From an uncultured Acidimicrobiales bacterium (GTDB lineage: Bacteria; Actinomycetota; Acidimicrobiia; Acidimicrobiales; SHLQ01), in assembly GCA_938015295.1 (NCBI GenBank), contig CALLQB010000068.1:1-36968 (forward strand): a DNA stretch of 36,968 bases, written 5' to 3'. A program made the position numbers and the translations under genes. Of the stretch, positions 1 through 7,662 are shown piece by piece. The notes beneath the pieces were generated by a model, which was given only the letters and a program-made list of their open reading frames with translations, ran no database searches and was not told the origin of the DNA. Positions within the stretch are counted from its first letter, which is position 1; each line of letters begins with the position of its first letter.

Positions 1-745
1 CGAACTTCAAGACGATCGCAGTATCGAGAGCGAAGGCCGGCTTGAAAACATCGCTGAGCTTGTTGGGGCGGCTCGCGAGTTCAACAATGTCGACGAGTTC
101 CTCGAAAGTGTCAGCCTTGTGGCCGACACCGACGGTCTCGACGAGGACGAGTCGTCAGTGGTCCTGATGACCTTGCATGCCGCAAAGGGGCTCGAATTCC
201 CCATCGTCTTCATGATCGGCATGGAAGACGGGGTGTTCCCCCACATCCGCTCGATTGGTGAACCCGACCAGCTTGAAGAAGAGCGGCGGCTCGCCTACGT
301 GGGAATCACTCGGGCGCAGGAACATCTGCATCTCACCAGCGCCTGGAGCCGCATGTTGCACGGCACAACGCAGTACAACCCGCCGAGCCGCTTTGTCGCC
401 GAGATCCCTGAGGTACTTGTTGAAGAAGCTGAAGGTAGTCGGGCCTCGAAGAGGGGCCGTTCCAGCTGGGACTCCTCCACCAGTTCCTTCGGTGGCAGCG
501 GCAGCAGCTGGGATTCGCACCGCGAAGACCGTGTCGACGCAGCATTGAAACCGAAGGGGCCAACGCCGAGCGGCGCCGATGGCATCGGTCTCAAGTTGGG
601 CGACGATGTCCGTCACAAGAAGTGGGGCGAAGGCATCATCGTCGACGTTGAGGGTGCTGGCGACAAGGCCGAAGCCACCGTGCGTTTCGGGTCGGTGGGC
701 GACAAAAGGCTGCTGCTTGCCTGGGCTCCTCTTGAAAAAATCTAA
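1..745 (+). CDS. pcrA: ATP-dependent DNA helicase UvrD/PcrA, C-terminal part (5' end outside window)
   Basis: This is the last ~247 residues of a superfamily 1A 3'-5' DNA helicase, which unwinds DNA in repair and replication-transcription conflicts. The reading frame is open from base 2, so the start lies upstream of the window. Visible motifs are the LMTLHAAKGLEFP block (motif V region) and EEERRLAYVGITRA (motif VI), followed by the usual 2B/2A-end sequence and a low-complexity Ser/Gly linker. The last ~45 residues (VRHKKWGEGIIVDV onward) match the Tudor-like C-terminal tail that in PcrA/UvrD contacts RNA polymerase. The tail separates PcrA/UvrD from RecB or Rep relatives. The gene ends at TAA just before a strong hairpin. 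PcrA identity is likely; UvrD is the same orthologous group in actinobacteria. Confidence 0.93.
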   Translation, partial: ELQDDRSIESEGRLENIAELVGAAREFNNVDEFLESVSLVADTDGLDEDESSVVLMTLHAAKGLEFPIVFMIGMEDGVFPHIRSIGEPDQLEEERRLAYVGITRAQEHLHLTSAWSRMLHGTTQYNPPSRFVAEIPEVLVEEAEGSRASKRGRSSWDSSTSSFGGSGSSWDSHREDRVDAALKPKGPTPSGADGIGLKLGDDVRHKKWGEGIIVDVEGAGDKAEATVRFGSVGDKRLLLAWAPLEKI

Positions 746-772
746 CGGCGGGCACCCTGGGGGTGCCCGCCG
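746..772 (+). terminator. Strong hairpin directly after the pcrA stop codon
   Basis: A 12-bp perfect inverted repeat (746-757 with 761-772, 3-nt loop) starts one base after the pcrA stop. The stem is very GC-rich, so it should fold stably in RNA. No T-tract follows, so it may be a terminator of the T-less kind common in actinobacteria, or a 3'-end stabiliser. It could also serve the minus-strand fasciclin gene ending at 851. Confidence 0.6.
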
Positions 773-822
773 CTAGCTGTCGCTGGGACAAACGGTGAAC
801 GCTCGAGGCGTTAGGTAGTAGG

Positions 823-858
823 AATCAATGCCTTAGGGGAAATCAATGCCTTAGGGAA
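823..858. repeat. 18-bp tandem duplication spanning the fasciclin gene stop
   Basis: Two near-identical 18-bp units, AATCAATGCCTTAGGGGA (823-840) and the same with one change at the end (841-858), lie head to tail. The second unit holds the minus-strand stop codon of the fasciclin gene (TAA, complement of 851-853). The first unit repeats that stop in frame, since 18 is a multiple of 3. This looks like a recent slippage duplication. Confidence 0.7.
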
Positions 859-1405
859 GAAGCACGCTGTCGATGACGTGGATGACACCGTTCGAGCCTT
901 CGATGTCGGTGGCGGTAACGGTGGCGTCGTTGACCATGACCGAGCCATCGACGACGGAGATGGCCACGGTTGCGCCGTTGACGGTGGCGACGTCTTGGCC
1001 ATCGAGACCGATGACGTCTGCGGCCAGCGCCTCACCAGGAATCACGTGGTAGGTGAGGATGCCGGCAAGATCGGGGCTTGCGAGGAGTTCTTCCGGGGTG
1101 AGGCCAAGTGCTTCAAGCGCATCGGCGAATGCTTCGTCGGTCGGCGCAAGTACGGTGAACGGTCCGTCGCCCGAAAGGGTCTCGACGAGTCCTGCTTCGG
1201 TTACTGCTGCGACCAGAACGGTGAAATCGTCAGAGGCGACGGCGATGTCGACGACGGTTCCGGGTGCGTCTGCTGTTTCCTCGGCGACTTCATCGCCCGA
1301 TACGGGCACCGCGGTGTCGGTATCGTCGGAGCCGCAGGCTGCTGCCAGCAGGGTGAAGGAGAAGAGCAGGGCAAAGAGTGTGCGGATCGATCGTAGGTTC
1401 AGCAT
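851..1405 (-). CDS. Secreted fasciclin-domain lipoprotein
   Basis: The 184-residue protein begins with a lipoprotein signal peptide: basic N-terminus (RSIRT), hydrophobic core, then the lipobox LAAAC with the lipidated Cys at residue 24. A short acidic/Thr-rich linker follows, then one fasciclin (FAS1/beta-Ig-H3) domain from about residue 50 to the end. FAS1 hallmarks are visible: [13 protein letters not shown], the H1 block [35 protein letters not shown] and the H2-like end [15 protein letters not shown]1 proteins are extracellular adhesion or matrix modules; no enzymatic role is implied. A good ribosome binding site (AGGAG, 6 nt before ATG) supports the start. The gene stands alone, convergent with pcrA and divergent from the SDR gene. 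Confidence 0.92.
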   Translation of the reverse strand: MLNLRSIRTLFALLFSFTLLAAACGSDDTDTAVPVSGDEVAEETADAPGTVVDIAVASDDFTVLVAAVTEAGLVETLSGDGPFTVLAPTDEAFADALEALGLTPEELLASPDLAGILTYHVIPGEALAADVIGLDGQDVATVNGATVAISVVDGSVMVNDATVTATDIEGSNGVIHVIDSVLLP

Positions 1406-1501
1406 GTAGGGCTCCTAGGGGAGTGGACGGTTGTACCGCTACTTACGGCAGCCGCCTTTGCCTGGATGCAAGTATTTTCTTTCTTTGGGGCTGCCATCTT
1501 C

Positions 1502-1507
1502 TAATGT
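1502..1507 (+). promoter_or_regulatory. Candidate -10 box (TAATGT) of a leaderless SDR mRNA
   Basis: TAATGT lies 7 nt before the ATG at 1515, the spacing expected if transcription starts on the A of the start codon. No Shine-Dalgarno sequence is present. Seven other genes here show a similar arrangement. Confidence 0.4.
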
Positions 1508-1514
1508 CCTGCGA

Positions 1515-2273
1515 ATGGATCTTCGACTTGATGGAAAAACAGCCGTAGTTACCGGTGGCTCACGCGGTATCGGCAAAGAGATCGCACGGGTCTACGCCGA
1601 GGCGGGCGCCCGGGTGATGATCACCAGTCGCAAAGCCGACGTCTGTGAGAGCGCAGCTGCCGACATCGGACACGACTGCCAGTGGGAAGCTGGCAACGTA
1701 GGCAATGAGGACGATGCCGATCGAGTTATTGCAGCAGCCATAGAGCGACTAGGCGGCGCCGACATCCTGGTGAACAACGCTGCCACCAACCCCTATGCCG
1801 GCCCGCTGATCGATGCCGACATTCCGCGCTGGCAAAAGACGATCGACGTCAACATGACGGCGCCGCTGTTTTGGACGCAGAAGGTCTGGAACAGCTGGCA
1901 AAAGGACAACGGTGGCGTCGTGGTAAATATCTCGTCGGTGGGCGGATTGACCACCAGCCCGATCCTTGGCGTGTACGACGTGACCAAGTCTGCGCTCATC
2001 CATATGACCAAGCAGCTGGCGGCCGAGATGGGACCTGCAGTTCGGGTCAACGCAATTTGTCCCGGTCTCATCAAGACCGACTTCGCAAAGACCTTGTGGG
2101 AAGACGGCAAAGGCGATCAGGTTGCGCAGGCATACCCGCTCAAGCGTCTGGGTGAGGTCGACGACATCGCTGCCGCTGCGCTGTATTTGGCCGCCGACAG
2201 TGGCAGCTGGATGACCGGGCAGGTCCTCGTTCTCGACGGCGGTGGCCTGGTTTCGTTCAAGGGAGTCGGCTGA
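1515..2273 (+). CDS. SDR family NAD(P)-dependent oxidoreductase
   Basis: A 252-residue classical short-chain dehydrogenase/reductase. It has the cofactor motif TGGSRGIG at residues 13-20, NNAAT at 87-91, and the catalytic Ser-Tyr-Lys set (Ser140/141, Tyr154 in YDVTK, Lys158). The end carries the usual GQVLVLDGGG block. The frame is open further upstream to 1431, but the extra residues do not look like an SDR N-terminus. The ATG at 1515 gives the standard start (MDLRLDGKTAVVTGG) and has a TAATGT box at leaderless distance. Its TGA overlaps the ATG of the next gene (TGATG), so the two are probably co-translated. Closest relatives are enoyl/3-oxoacyl-ACP-reductase-like SDRs; the substrate cannot be told from sequence. 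Confidence 0.9.
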   Translation: MDLRLDGKTAVVTGGSRGIGKEIARVYAEAGARVMITSRKADVCESAAADIGHDCQWEAGNVGNEDDADRVIAAAIERLGGADILVNNAATNPYAGPLIDADIPRWQKTIDVNMTAPLFWTQKVWNSWQKDNGGVVVNISSVGGLTTSPILGVYDVTKSALIHMTKQLAAEMGPAVRVNAICPGLIKTDFAKTLWEDGKGDQVAQAYPLKRLGEVDDIAAAALYLAADSGSWMTGQVLVLDGGGLVSFKGVG

Positions 2274-2812
2274 TGGTTGGCAGCGAGGCGACCTCGGTCG
2301 AGCAGTACCTCGCCGAACTCCCCGAGGACCGTCGTGCGGCGATCGAGGAGGTGCGTGCGGCAATTTTGGCCAACCTGCCAGATGGTTATGTCGAAAACAT
2401 TGGCTTTGGGATGATCGCCTACAGCGTGCCGCTCGAGACGTATCCGGACACGTACAACAAAGCGCCACTGATGTATGCCGCTCTGGCTTCTCAGAAGAAT
2501 CACTTAGCTGTATACCTAACCTCGGTCTACTCGAACCCGGATCTCAAGCAGTGGTTTATCGACGAGTACAAAGCGACCGGCAAGAAGCTCGATATGGGCG
2601 CGTCGTGCGTGCGGTTCAAAAAGATCGAGCAGTTGCCTGTTGAGCTGATTGGCGAAGTGATCGGCAAGGTGCAGGTCGATGAGTTTCTTGCCCGTTACGA
2701 ACAGATCCAGGCCGAGGCCGCCGAGCGGAAGGCCGCAGCAAAGGCGGCAAGGGCAAAGACAGCAAAGACAGCAAAGTCAGCCAAGAAGAAACCGCCCAGG
2801 TCTGGGCGGTGA
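2273..2812 (+). CDS. DUF1801/YdhG-like protein with Lys/Ala-rich tail
   Basis: A 179-residue soluble protein. Residues ~8-130 look like the DUF1801 (YdhG/iron-chaperone-like) fold: VEQYLAELPEDRR, the YVENIGFGMIAY strand region, then MYAALASQKNHLAVYL and a C-terminal helix. The molecular role of this family is poorly known; a Bacillus member is called a frataxin-like iron chaperone. The last ~35 residues are unusual, a run of Ala and Lys (AERKAAAKAARAKTAKTAKS and a final KKKPPR) resembling histone-H1-like tails. The start codon overlaps the SDR stop (TGATG). The last codons and stop lie inside an 8-bp inverted repeat (2791-2798 with 2803-2810). Family assignment is fairly sure; function is not. 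Confidence 0.8.
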   Translation: MVGSEATSVEQYLAELPEDRRAAIEEVRAAILANLPDGYVENIGFGMIAYSVPLETYPDTYNKAPLMYAALASQKNHLAVYLTSVYSNPDLKQWFIDEYKATGKKLDMGASCVRFKKIEQLPVELIGEVIGKVQVDEFLARYEQIQAEAAERKAAAKAARAKTAKTAKSAKKKPPRSGR

Positions 2813-2855
2813 ACCTTGGCATTGCAAGGGTTCATGCACTAACAAAGAGTAGGTA

Positions 2856-3875
2856 ATGACGGTCGGTCTTCTGCTCACAGCGCTTGGTTTGGGTCTTCGC
2901 CACGGCGTTGATTGGGACCATATTGCCGCTATTGCCGACCTCAGCGGTACGGCCGAGAGCCGGCGGCGAGGGTTTCTGCTGTCGATGTTGTATGCGATTG
3001 GTCACGCAGCGGTGGTGTTTGGGCTTGGGACACTGGCCATTGCCTTTGGCGTCGCCATCCCCGACAGTGTCGATTCGTGGATGGGGCGCATTGTTGGCAT
3101 CACGCTGATCGCGCTCGGCGTTTGGATTCTCGTCGAACTGGTGCGAAAGGGTCGCGACTTTCGGCTGCGCAGCCGCTGGATGTTGATGATCGATGGCACG
3201 TTTGCCGGATTGCGCAAGGTTCGCAACCGGGCCACGCAACGCTTCGTTAGTGTCGAGCACGATCACGTGCACGACCATGTCGACGAAATCGACCTCACCG
3301 GGCCAGCCCACGCCGCAGCCGAGTCTGCGGACCATGCCCACAGTCATGATCACGCCCATGCTCTCGACCAGGCTGATGTAGCCGAGGCACACATCGACCT
3401 CCGAGTAGGGGCTGACGAACTGGTCGAGGCGTCGACTATTACCGGCGCAGAAGAACGTGGCGGGTGGTGGAACTTCCGGTCATCATTCGGCCACAGCCAT
3501 GCATCGCATGATCATTCGCATCGCCACGATCTGGTCCTACCAGACAAGGCCGATGCCACCTATAGCAACCGCACCGCCGCCGGTATCGGCATGTTGCATG
3601 GCGTCGGTATCGAGAGTCCAACGCAGATAGCGATCTTTGTGGCGTCGACGTCGGTCGCCGGAATCGGCTTCGGGCTCGTGCTGCTTGCCTCGTGGGTTGT
3701 CGGATTGCTGGTTGCAAACGTGCTGCTAGCGCTGCTTGCCGGAGCCGGGCTGCTCGAAGCCGAGAAGAGCTTCCCGATCTACGCAACGCTGGCGGTGGTC
3801 GTTGGTGTGATGAGTATTGTTTTGGGCTCGCTGTATCTTGGCGGCTTCGACGTTCTGCCCGAGATCGCTACCTAA
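2856..3875 (+). CDS. NiCoT-like nickel/cobalt permease with histidine-rich loop
   Basis: A 339-residue polytopic membrane protein. In the first helix RHGVDWDHIAAI contains HX4DH (His16, Asp21, His22), the metal-recognition signature of NiCoT nickel/cobalt transporters. A second signature-like segment, LHGVGIESPTQIAIF, opens the C-terminal half. Roughly six to seven hydrophobic segments flank a long hydrophilic middle region rich in His and Asp (HDHVHDHVDE, HAHSHDHAHA, HSHASHDHSHRH), typical of metal-buffering loops. An AAAGAG-like ribosome site precedes the ATG. It should import Ni2+ or Co2+ (or, for UreH/RcnA-like relatives, move them otherwise). No urease, hydrogenase or cobalamin gene lies nearby, and I see no cobalamin riboswitch in the 43-base leader. 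The transporter family is likely; metal and direction are inferred. Confidence 0.85.
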   Translation: MTVGLLLTALGLGLRHGVDWDHIAAIADLSGTAESRRRGFLLSMLYAIGHAAVVFGLGTLAIAFGVAIPDSVDSWMGRIVGITLIALGVWILVELVRKGRDFRLRSRWMLMIDGTFAGLRKVRNRATQRFVSVEHDHVHDHVDEIDLTGPAHAAAESADHAHSHDHAHALDQADVAEAHIDLRVGADELVEASTITGAEERGGWWNFRSSFGHSHASHDHSHRHDLVLPDKADATYSNRTAAGIGMLHGVGIESPTQIAIFVASTSVAGIGFGLVLLASWVVGLLVANVLLALLAGAGLLEAEKSFPIYATLAVVVGVMSIVLGSLYLGGFDVLPEIAT

Positions 3876-3892
3876 ACCGAGCACGCGGCGAA

Positions 3893-5056
3893 TTAGTAGC
3901 TCTTTGGCAGGCCCATCACATTCTGCGCGATGTAGTTGAGGGTCATCTCTTGGCTGACTGGTGCGATCCGCTGCAGTCGTGCCTCGCGCCAGTACCGTTC
4001 GACATGGTATTCGGTCGCGTAGCCAAGACCGCCGTGGGTCTGCATTGCTTGATCGGCAGCGAAGAAGCTGGCTTCGGCGGCGAGATACTTGGCGGTGTTT
4101 GCGTGCTCACCGCAGTCGAGACCGTTGTCGTAGCGCCAGGCACCCTGAATGGCCATCGTCCACGCCGCATGGAGATCCATGTGCGCTTTGGCGAGGGGAT
4201 GGCTCACCGCCTGGTTGCGGCCGATGGCACGACCAAAAACTTCGCGTTCGTTGGCGTAGCCAACGGCACGTTTCAGGGCAACCTCGCCAATCCCGCAAGC
4301 CATTGCAGCGAGCAGGATTCGTTCGGCGTTTAAGCCGTGAAGGATGTGATGAAAGCCCCGGCCGCGTTCGCCGACCATTCGCCATGCTTCGACGGGTAGG
4401 TCGTCGTAGGCCACTTCGCATGAGGCCACGGCGTTGCGGCCGACTTTAGGGATGGCCGCGATGTCGCAGTGTTTCGGATCGAGATCGACGAGGAAGAGGG
4501 TAAGCCCGCCGAAACCGTCACCCGGCTCGCCGTCGGTTCGTGCCAGCAGGAGGCACACTTCGGATTCGAGCGCCTTTGAGGTCCAGATTTTGCGTCCACT
4601 GACTATCCAGCCGCCCATGCCGTCGTCGACTGCTCGAGTAGTGATGCGACTGGTGTCTGTGCCAGCGTCGGGTTCGGTGACACCAAAGGCCACGTGGAGG
4701 TCGCCCGCGGCGGCGCGGGGGAGAAACGCCTCTTTGAGCTGGTCGCTGCCAAACTTCACCACCGGAGCAAGCCCGAACATCGTGAGGTGAAGTGCGGTTG
4801 ATCCGTTCATTGCTGCACCCGAGGCGGCAACCCGGTTAAGGACCAGCGCTCCTTCGGTGATGCCCTGGCCGCCACCGCCGTACTGCTCAGGGATGGCGAT
4901 GCCGACCCAGCCGCCGGCGGCCATAGCGTTGTAGAAATCCCACGGGAATTCGTGATTTGTGTCGCGTTCAGACCAGTAGGTGTCGTCGAACTGCGCACAA
5001 ACGTTGTCGACGCCCTGTTTGATCGCTTCGTGGTCGGGGTTCGGCGAGAAATCCAT
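3893..5056 (-). CDS. Acyl-CoA dehydrogenase, isovaleryl-CoA-dehydrogenase type
   Basis: A 387-residue flavoprotein of the ACAD family, of standard length, that oxidises acyl-CoA thioesters to 2-enoyl-CoAs with FAD. Family blocks: IPEQYGGGG (55-63), FGVTEPDAGTDTSRI (FAD/substrate loop), GRKIWTS, and QTHGGLGYATEYHVERYWREAR near the end. The C-terminal position that carries the catalytic Glu in short- and medium-chain enzymes (YEG) is replaced by the APVSQE block. Instead Glu245 in GLNAERILLA sits where isovaleryl-CoA dehydrogenase keeps its base, which points to branched or bulky substrates. It starts 4 nt after the stop of the dioxygenase gene and is surely cotranscribed with it. Convergent with the nickel permease gene, 17 nt away. 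Confidence 0.92.
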   Translation of the reverse strand: MDFSPNPDHEAIKQGVDNVCAQFDDTYWSERDTNHEFPWDFYNAMAAGGWVGIAIPEQYGGGGQGITEGALVLNRVAASGAAMNGSTALHLTMFGLAPVVKFGSDQLKEAFLPRAAAGDLHVAFGVTEPDAGTDTSRITTRAVDDGMGGWIVSGRKIWTSKALESEVCLLLARTDGEPGDGFGGLTLFLVDLDPKHCDIAAIPKVGRNAVASCEVAYDDLPVEAWRMVGERGRGFHHILHGLNAERILLAAMACGIGEVALKRAVGYANEREVFGRAIGRNQAVSHPLAKAHMDLHAAWTMAIQGAWRYDNGLDCGEHANTAKYLAAEASFFAADQAMQTHGGLGYATEYHVERYWREARLQRIAPVSQEMTLNYIAQNVMGLPKSY

Positions 5057-5060
5057 GGCC

Positions 5061-5945
5061 TCAATCTAGGATGAACTGATCCTCGATGGCCTTGGCGTGT
5101 TGCAGCCACAAGCCTCCGCCAGCGTGCGGCCGTGGGTCATATGAGCGGTGACCGAGGAGTCGTTGTATCCGCGGCGACTGTTCGCGCAACTCGTCGGTTG
5201 TGTAGTCGATCGCGTTTGCTTCTTCGGGTGTAAGCCAGCCAACGACGAAGCTGAGGTGCATTGCCTCCCGCCACTGGTCGGTGGTTTGGTTGGCTCCGCC
5301 GCCATGAAGGACCTTGCCGCTGTACACAAAGGCGTCGCCGGGAGACATTTCGGCGGGTACCGTCGGGAGGTCGGTTTCGTACTGCTTCAATTCTTCCCAC
5401 TTGTGGCTGCCAGGCACCACCCGAGTTGCGCCGAGCTCTTCGGTGACCTCGGTGAGGGCGATCATTGCGCTGATGGTGACTTCGGGACAGTTAGGCCACA
5501 GCGGCTCGACATAGTTCAGCCAGTTGTTCGCGTCGCGGTGAAGCACCTGTGCCTTCTCGCCGGGACCAATCAGCATGGCTTGGCCGGTGTTGACCCAGTA
5601 CGACCCGCAGTTCGGGAGCAACGTGGCATCGGCCATCGCTTCGAAGGTGGGGTTGTCGAGCATATCGAAGTAGGCCGGACTCATCCGTCCGAGGCTTGAA
5701 AAGCGCACGGTGTTGGCGCCGACAAAGTCTTTGCCGTCCTCGCCGAGACCTTGTGTCGCATCTCCCGGCGCGAACCCTTCGGCAGCTGCCCGCACGGCGT
5801 CGCGCATGGCTTCGATGGTGGCGAGAGGGAACATCTTTTCGACTACCACCCCTCCGTCGCGGTCATACGCTGCGAGCATCGCTGCGGTTGCGGCTTCATC
5901 AACGGTCTCGCTGGCGGCGATTCGTTCGAGCGGTTGGTAGGTCAT
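5061..5945 (-). CDS. Phytanoyl-CoA dioxygenase (PhyH) family oxygenase
   Basis: A 294-residue Fe(II)/2-oxoglutarate-dependent oxygenase. The double-stranded beta-helix iron triad is visible: His136 and Asp138 in VLHRDANNW, and His214 in GKVLHGGGAN. Arg226 (WREAMHLSF) is a candidate for binding 2-oxoglutarate. RVVPGSHKWEE is the typical PhyH loop. Family members hydroxylate phytanoyl-CoA at C-2 or modify many secondary metabolites, so the substrate is uncertain. The frame is open to 5981 (two upstream in-frame ATGs), but GGAG lies 9 nt before the ATG at 5945, which I chose. The gene heads a two-gene minus-strand operon with the isovaleryl-type ACAD, which suggests oxidation of a branched acyl-CoA. 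It is divergent from the methylsuccinyl-CoA-dehydrogenase-like gene. Confidence 0.9.
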   Translation of the reverse strand: MTYQPLERIAASETVDEAATAAMLAAYDRDGGVVVEKMFPLATIEAMRDAVRAAAEGFAPGDATQGLGEDGKDFVGANTVRFSSLGRMSPAYFDMLDNPTFEAMADATLLPNCGSYWVNTGQAMLIGPGEKAQVLHRDANNWLNYVEPLWPNCPEVTISAMIALTEVTEELGATRVVPGSHKWEELKQYETDLPTVPAEMSPGDAFVYSGKVLHGGGANQTTDQWREAMHLSFVVGWLTPEEANAIDYTTDELREQSPRIQRLLGHRSYDPRPHAGGGLWLQHAKAIEDQFILD

Positions 5946-6033
5946 CGTTACTGTCTCCATTATCCAAGTAAAGCTTTGCACAGCTGAGCGAATCTGGGGC
6001 GACTGGGTTTACCCCGACGACAGGGCTGCGCTC

Positions 6034-6039
6034 TATGGT
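6034..6039 (+). promoter_or_regulatory. Candidate -10 box (TATGGT) before the long ACAD gene
   Basis: TATGGT stands 8 nt before the ATG at 6048 and there is no Shine-Dalgarno sequence, so the mRNA may be leaderless or nearly so. No clear -35 was recognised. Confidence 0.35.
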
Positions 6040-6047
6040 CAGTCACG

Positions 6048-7631
6048 ATGAGCGAACCAAGTCTTGACGCCGCAGCACGCGCTGCGGCAGTGGCCCAGCA
6101 GGTGGTTGATGCGGCGATTGCGCACGCCAAGAACAAAAAGGGTGATAAGGGAGAGGCGGCGCACGACGACCAAGTCACCTTGTATGGCATCTCGCATGCA
6201 GCAGCGGCGACGTCGATGATGAAGACCGCGTTGGCGTACGCGGAACATGGCGACACCGAAGCCCGGCTTGCGATGATTTTCATCGGCCGGGTGGTGGCTG
6301 ATCTTGCCGGCACGTTGTGGTCACAACACGAACGTTGGGGCGTGAACGCCGATGCCTTGGACGCCAGCCGCGAGTTCGTTGCGGCGGCAACCAGCGGCGA
6401 CTACGTGGCAACAGCTGCTGGCGATACCGGACCGGCGCATTTACGAGAAGATCTCGAGCTCGTGGCCGACACGTTTCGGCGTTTCGCTGCGGAAAAGATC
6501 GCGCCCCAGGCCGAACACATCCACCGGGAGGATCTCGACATCCCGCTCGACATCATCGACGGAGTCGCCGAGCTCGGCTGCTTCGGCTTGTCGATTCCCG
6601 AGCAGTACGGCGGCTTCGCACAGGGCGGCGAGGATGACTACATGGCGATGGTTATCGCCACTGAGGAACTTTCGAAGGCTTCGCTTGGCGCCGGCGGCTC
6701 GTTGATCACCCGTCCCGAGATCCTTGCCAGGGCGCTTGAAGCCGGCGGCACCGAAGAACAAAAACAGAAGTGGTTGCCACAAATCGCTGCGGGTGAAACG
6801 TTGTGTGCGGTGGCGGTCACCGAACCCGACTTCGGATCCGATGTTGCTGGTCTGAAGGTCACGGCCACACAGGTTGACGGTGGTTGGATGATCAACGGCA
6901 CCAAGACGTGGTGCACGTTTGCCGGGCGGGCCAACGCGCTTATGGTGCTTGCTCGAACACATCTGGATCCGAGCGTCGGCCACCGGGGGCTCAGCATCTT
7001 CATCGTAGAGAAGCCTTCCGACGAGGGGCATCATTTCCGACACGTTGAAGCGGGGGGCACGCTTGAGGGGCGCGCGATCCCGACACTCGGTTACCGGGGG
7101 ATGCATAGCTTTGAGGTGAGTTTCGACGACTGGTTCGTCCCGTCGGAAAACTTGATCGGTGGCGACGAGGGTCTCAACCGCGGGTTCTATTTGCAGATGG
7201 CTGGCTTCGAGAACGGCCGAATTCAAACCGCAGCTCGCGCCGTTGGTCTGATGAACCGAGCGTACGAGGTGGGGTATGAGTACGCCGAGAATCGAAAGGT
7301 CTTTGGGGCGCCGCTGCTGGACTACCAGCTCACGCAGGCGAAATTGGGCCTCATGGCAGCGATCGTGCAGATCAGCCGTCAGTACTCCTATGAAGTGGCT
7401 CGCATGATGTCGGCCGGTCAGGGAACTCTCGAGGCGGCGATGGCGAAAGCGTTTGTTTGCAAGTGGGCCGAGTGGGTAACTCGCGAGTCACTACAGATCC
7501 ACGGAGGGATGGGGTATGCAGAGGAATACGAGGTCAGCCGCCTCTTTGTGGACGCACGTGTGTTGTCGATCTTTGAAGGAGCCGATGAGACCCTCTGCCT
7601 CAAGCTGATCGCCCGTCGACTGCTTTCGTAA
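6048..7631 (+). CDS. mcd: Long acyl-CoA dehydrogenase, probable (2S)-methylsuccinyl-CoA dehydrogenase
   Basis: At 527 residues this ACAD is ~140 longer than usual because of an Ala-rich helical N-terminal extension (residues 1-135). A complete ACAD follows: SIPEQYGG, VAVTEPDFGSDVAG, GTKTWCTFAGRAN, FENGRIQTAARAVGL, QIHGGMGYAEEYEV and the catalytic SIFEGADE with Glu510 in the usual C-terminal place. N-terminal extension, length and the YRGMHSFEVSFDDWFVP block are what I expect of Mcd, the ethylmalonyl-CoA pathway enzyme that converts (2S)-methylsuccinyl-CoA to mesaconyl-CoA. This rests on remembered family features. No ccr, meaA or other pathway gene is in the window, so a different branched dicarboxyl or acyl-CoA substrate remains possible. 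The next gene begins ~30 nt downstream. Confidence 0.75.
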   Translation: MSEPSLDAAARAAAVAQQVVDAAIAHAKNKKGDKGEAAHDDQVTLYGISHAAAATSMMKTALAYAEHGDTEARLAMIFIGRVVADLAGTLWSQHERWGVNADALDASREFVAAATSGDYVATAAGDTGPAHLREDLELVADTFRRFAAEKIAPQAEHIHREDLDIPLDIIDGVAELGCFGLSIPEQYGGFAQGGEDDYMAMVIATEELSKASLGAGGSLITRPEILARALEAGGTEEQKQKWLPQIAAGETLCAVAVTEPDFGSDVAGLKVTATQVDGGWMINGTKTWCTFAGRANALMVLARTHLDPSVGHRGLSIFIVEKPSDEGHHFRHVEAGGTLEGRAIPTLGYRGMHSFEVSFDDWFVPSENLIGGDEGLNRGFYLQMAGFENGRIQTAARAVGLMNRAYEVGYEYAENRKVFGAPLLDYQLTQAKLGLMAAIVQISRQYSYEVARMMSAGQGTLEAAMAKAFVCKWAEWVTRESLQIHGGMGYAEEYEVSRLFVDARVLSIFEGADETLCLKLIARRLLS

Positions 7632-7649
7632 GGCGACCAAAGGTGGGGC

Positions 7650-7655
7650 TAGGTT
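7650..7655 (+). promoter_or_regulatory. Candidate -10 box (TAGGTT) before the nucleoside hydrolase
   Basis: TAGGTT is followed by 7 nt and then GTG at 7663, the leaderless spacing seen elsewhere here. It supports GTG 7663 over TTG 7654 as the start codon. Confidence 0.35.
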
Positions 7656-7662
7656 GCCTACC

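Noticed and set aside
1431..1514. Upstream extension of the SDR to 1431
   Set aside because: The extra 28 residues (YRYLRQPPLPGCK...) do not resemble an SDR N-terminus and ATG 1515 gives the canonical start.
2791..2810. 8-bp inverted repeat with 4-nt loop at the end of the DUF1801-like gene as a terminator
   Set aside because: It lies inside the coding sequence up to the stop, has no T-run, and the permease gene follows within 45 nt, so termination here is not convincing.
2813..2855. Cobalamin or nickel riboswitch before the NiCoT-like gene
   Set aside because: Only 43 bases are available and no B12-box-like sequence is present.
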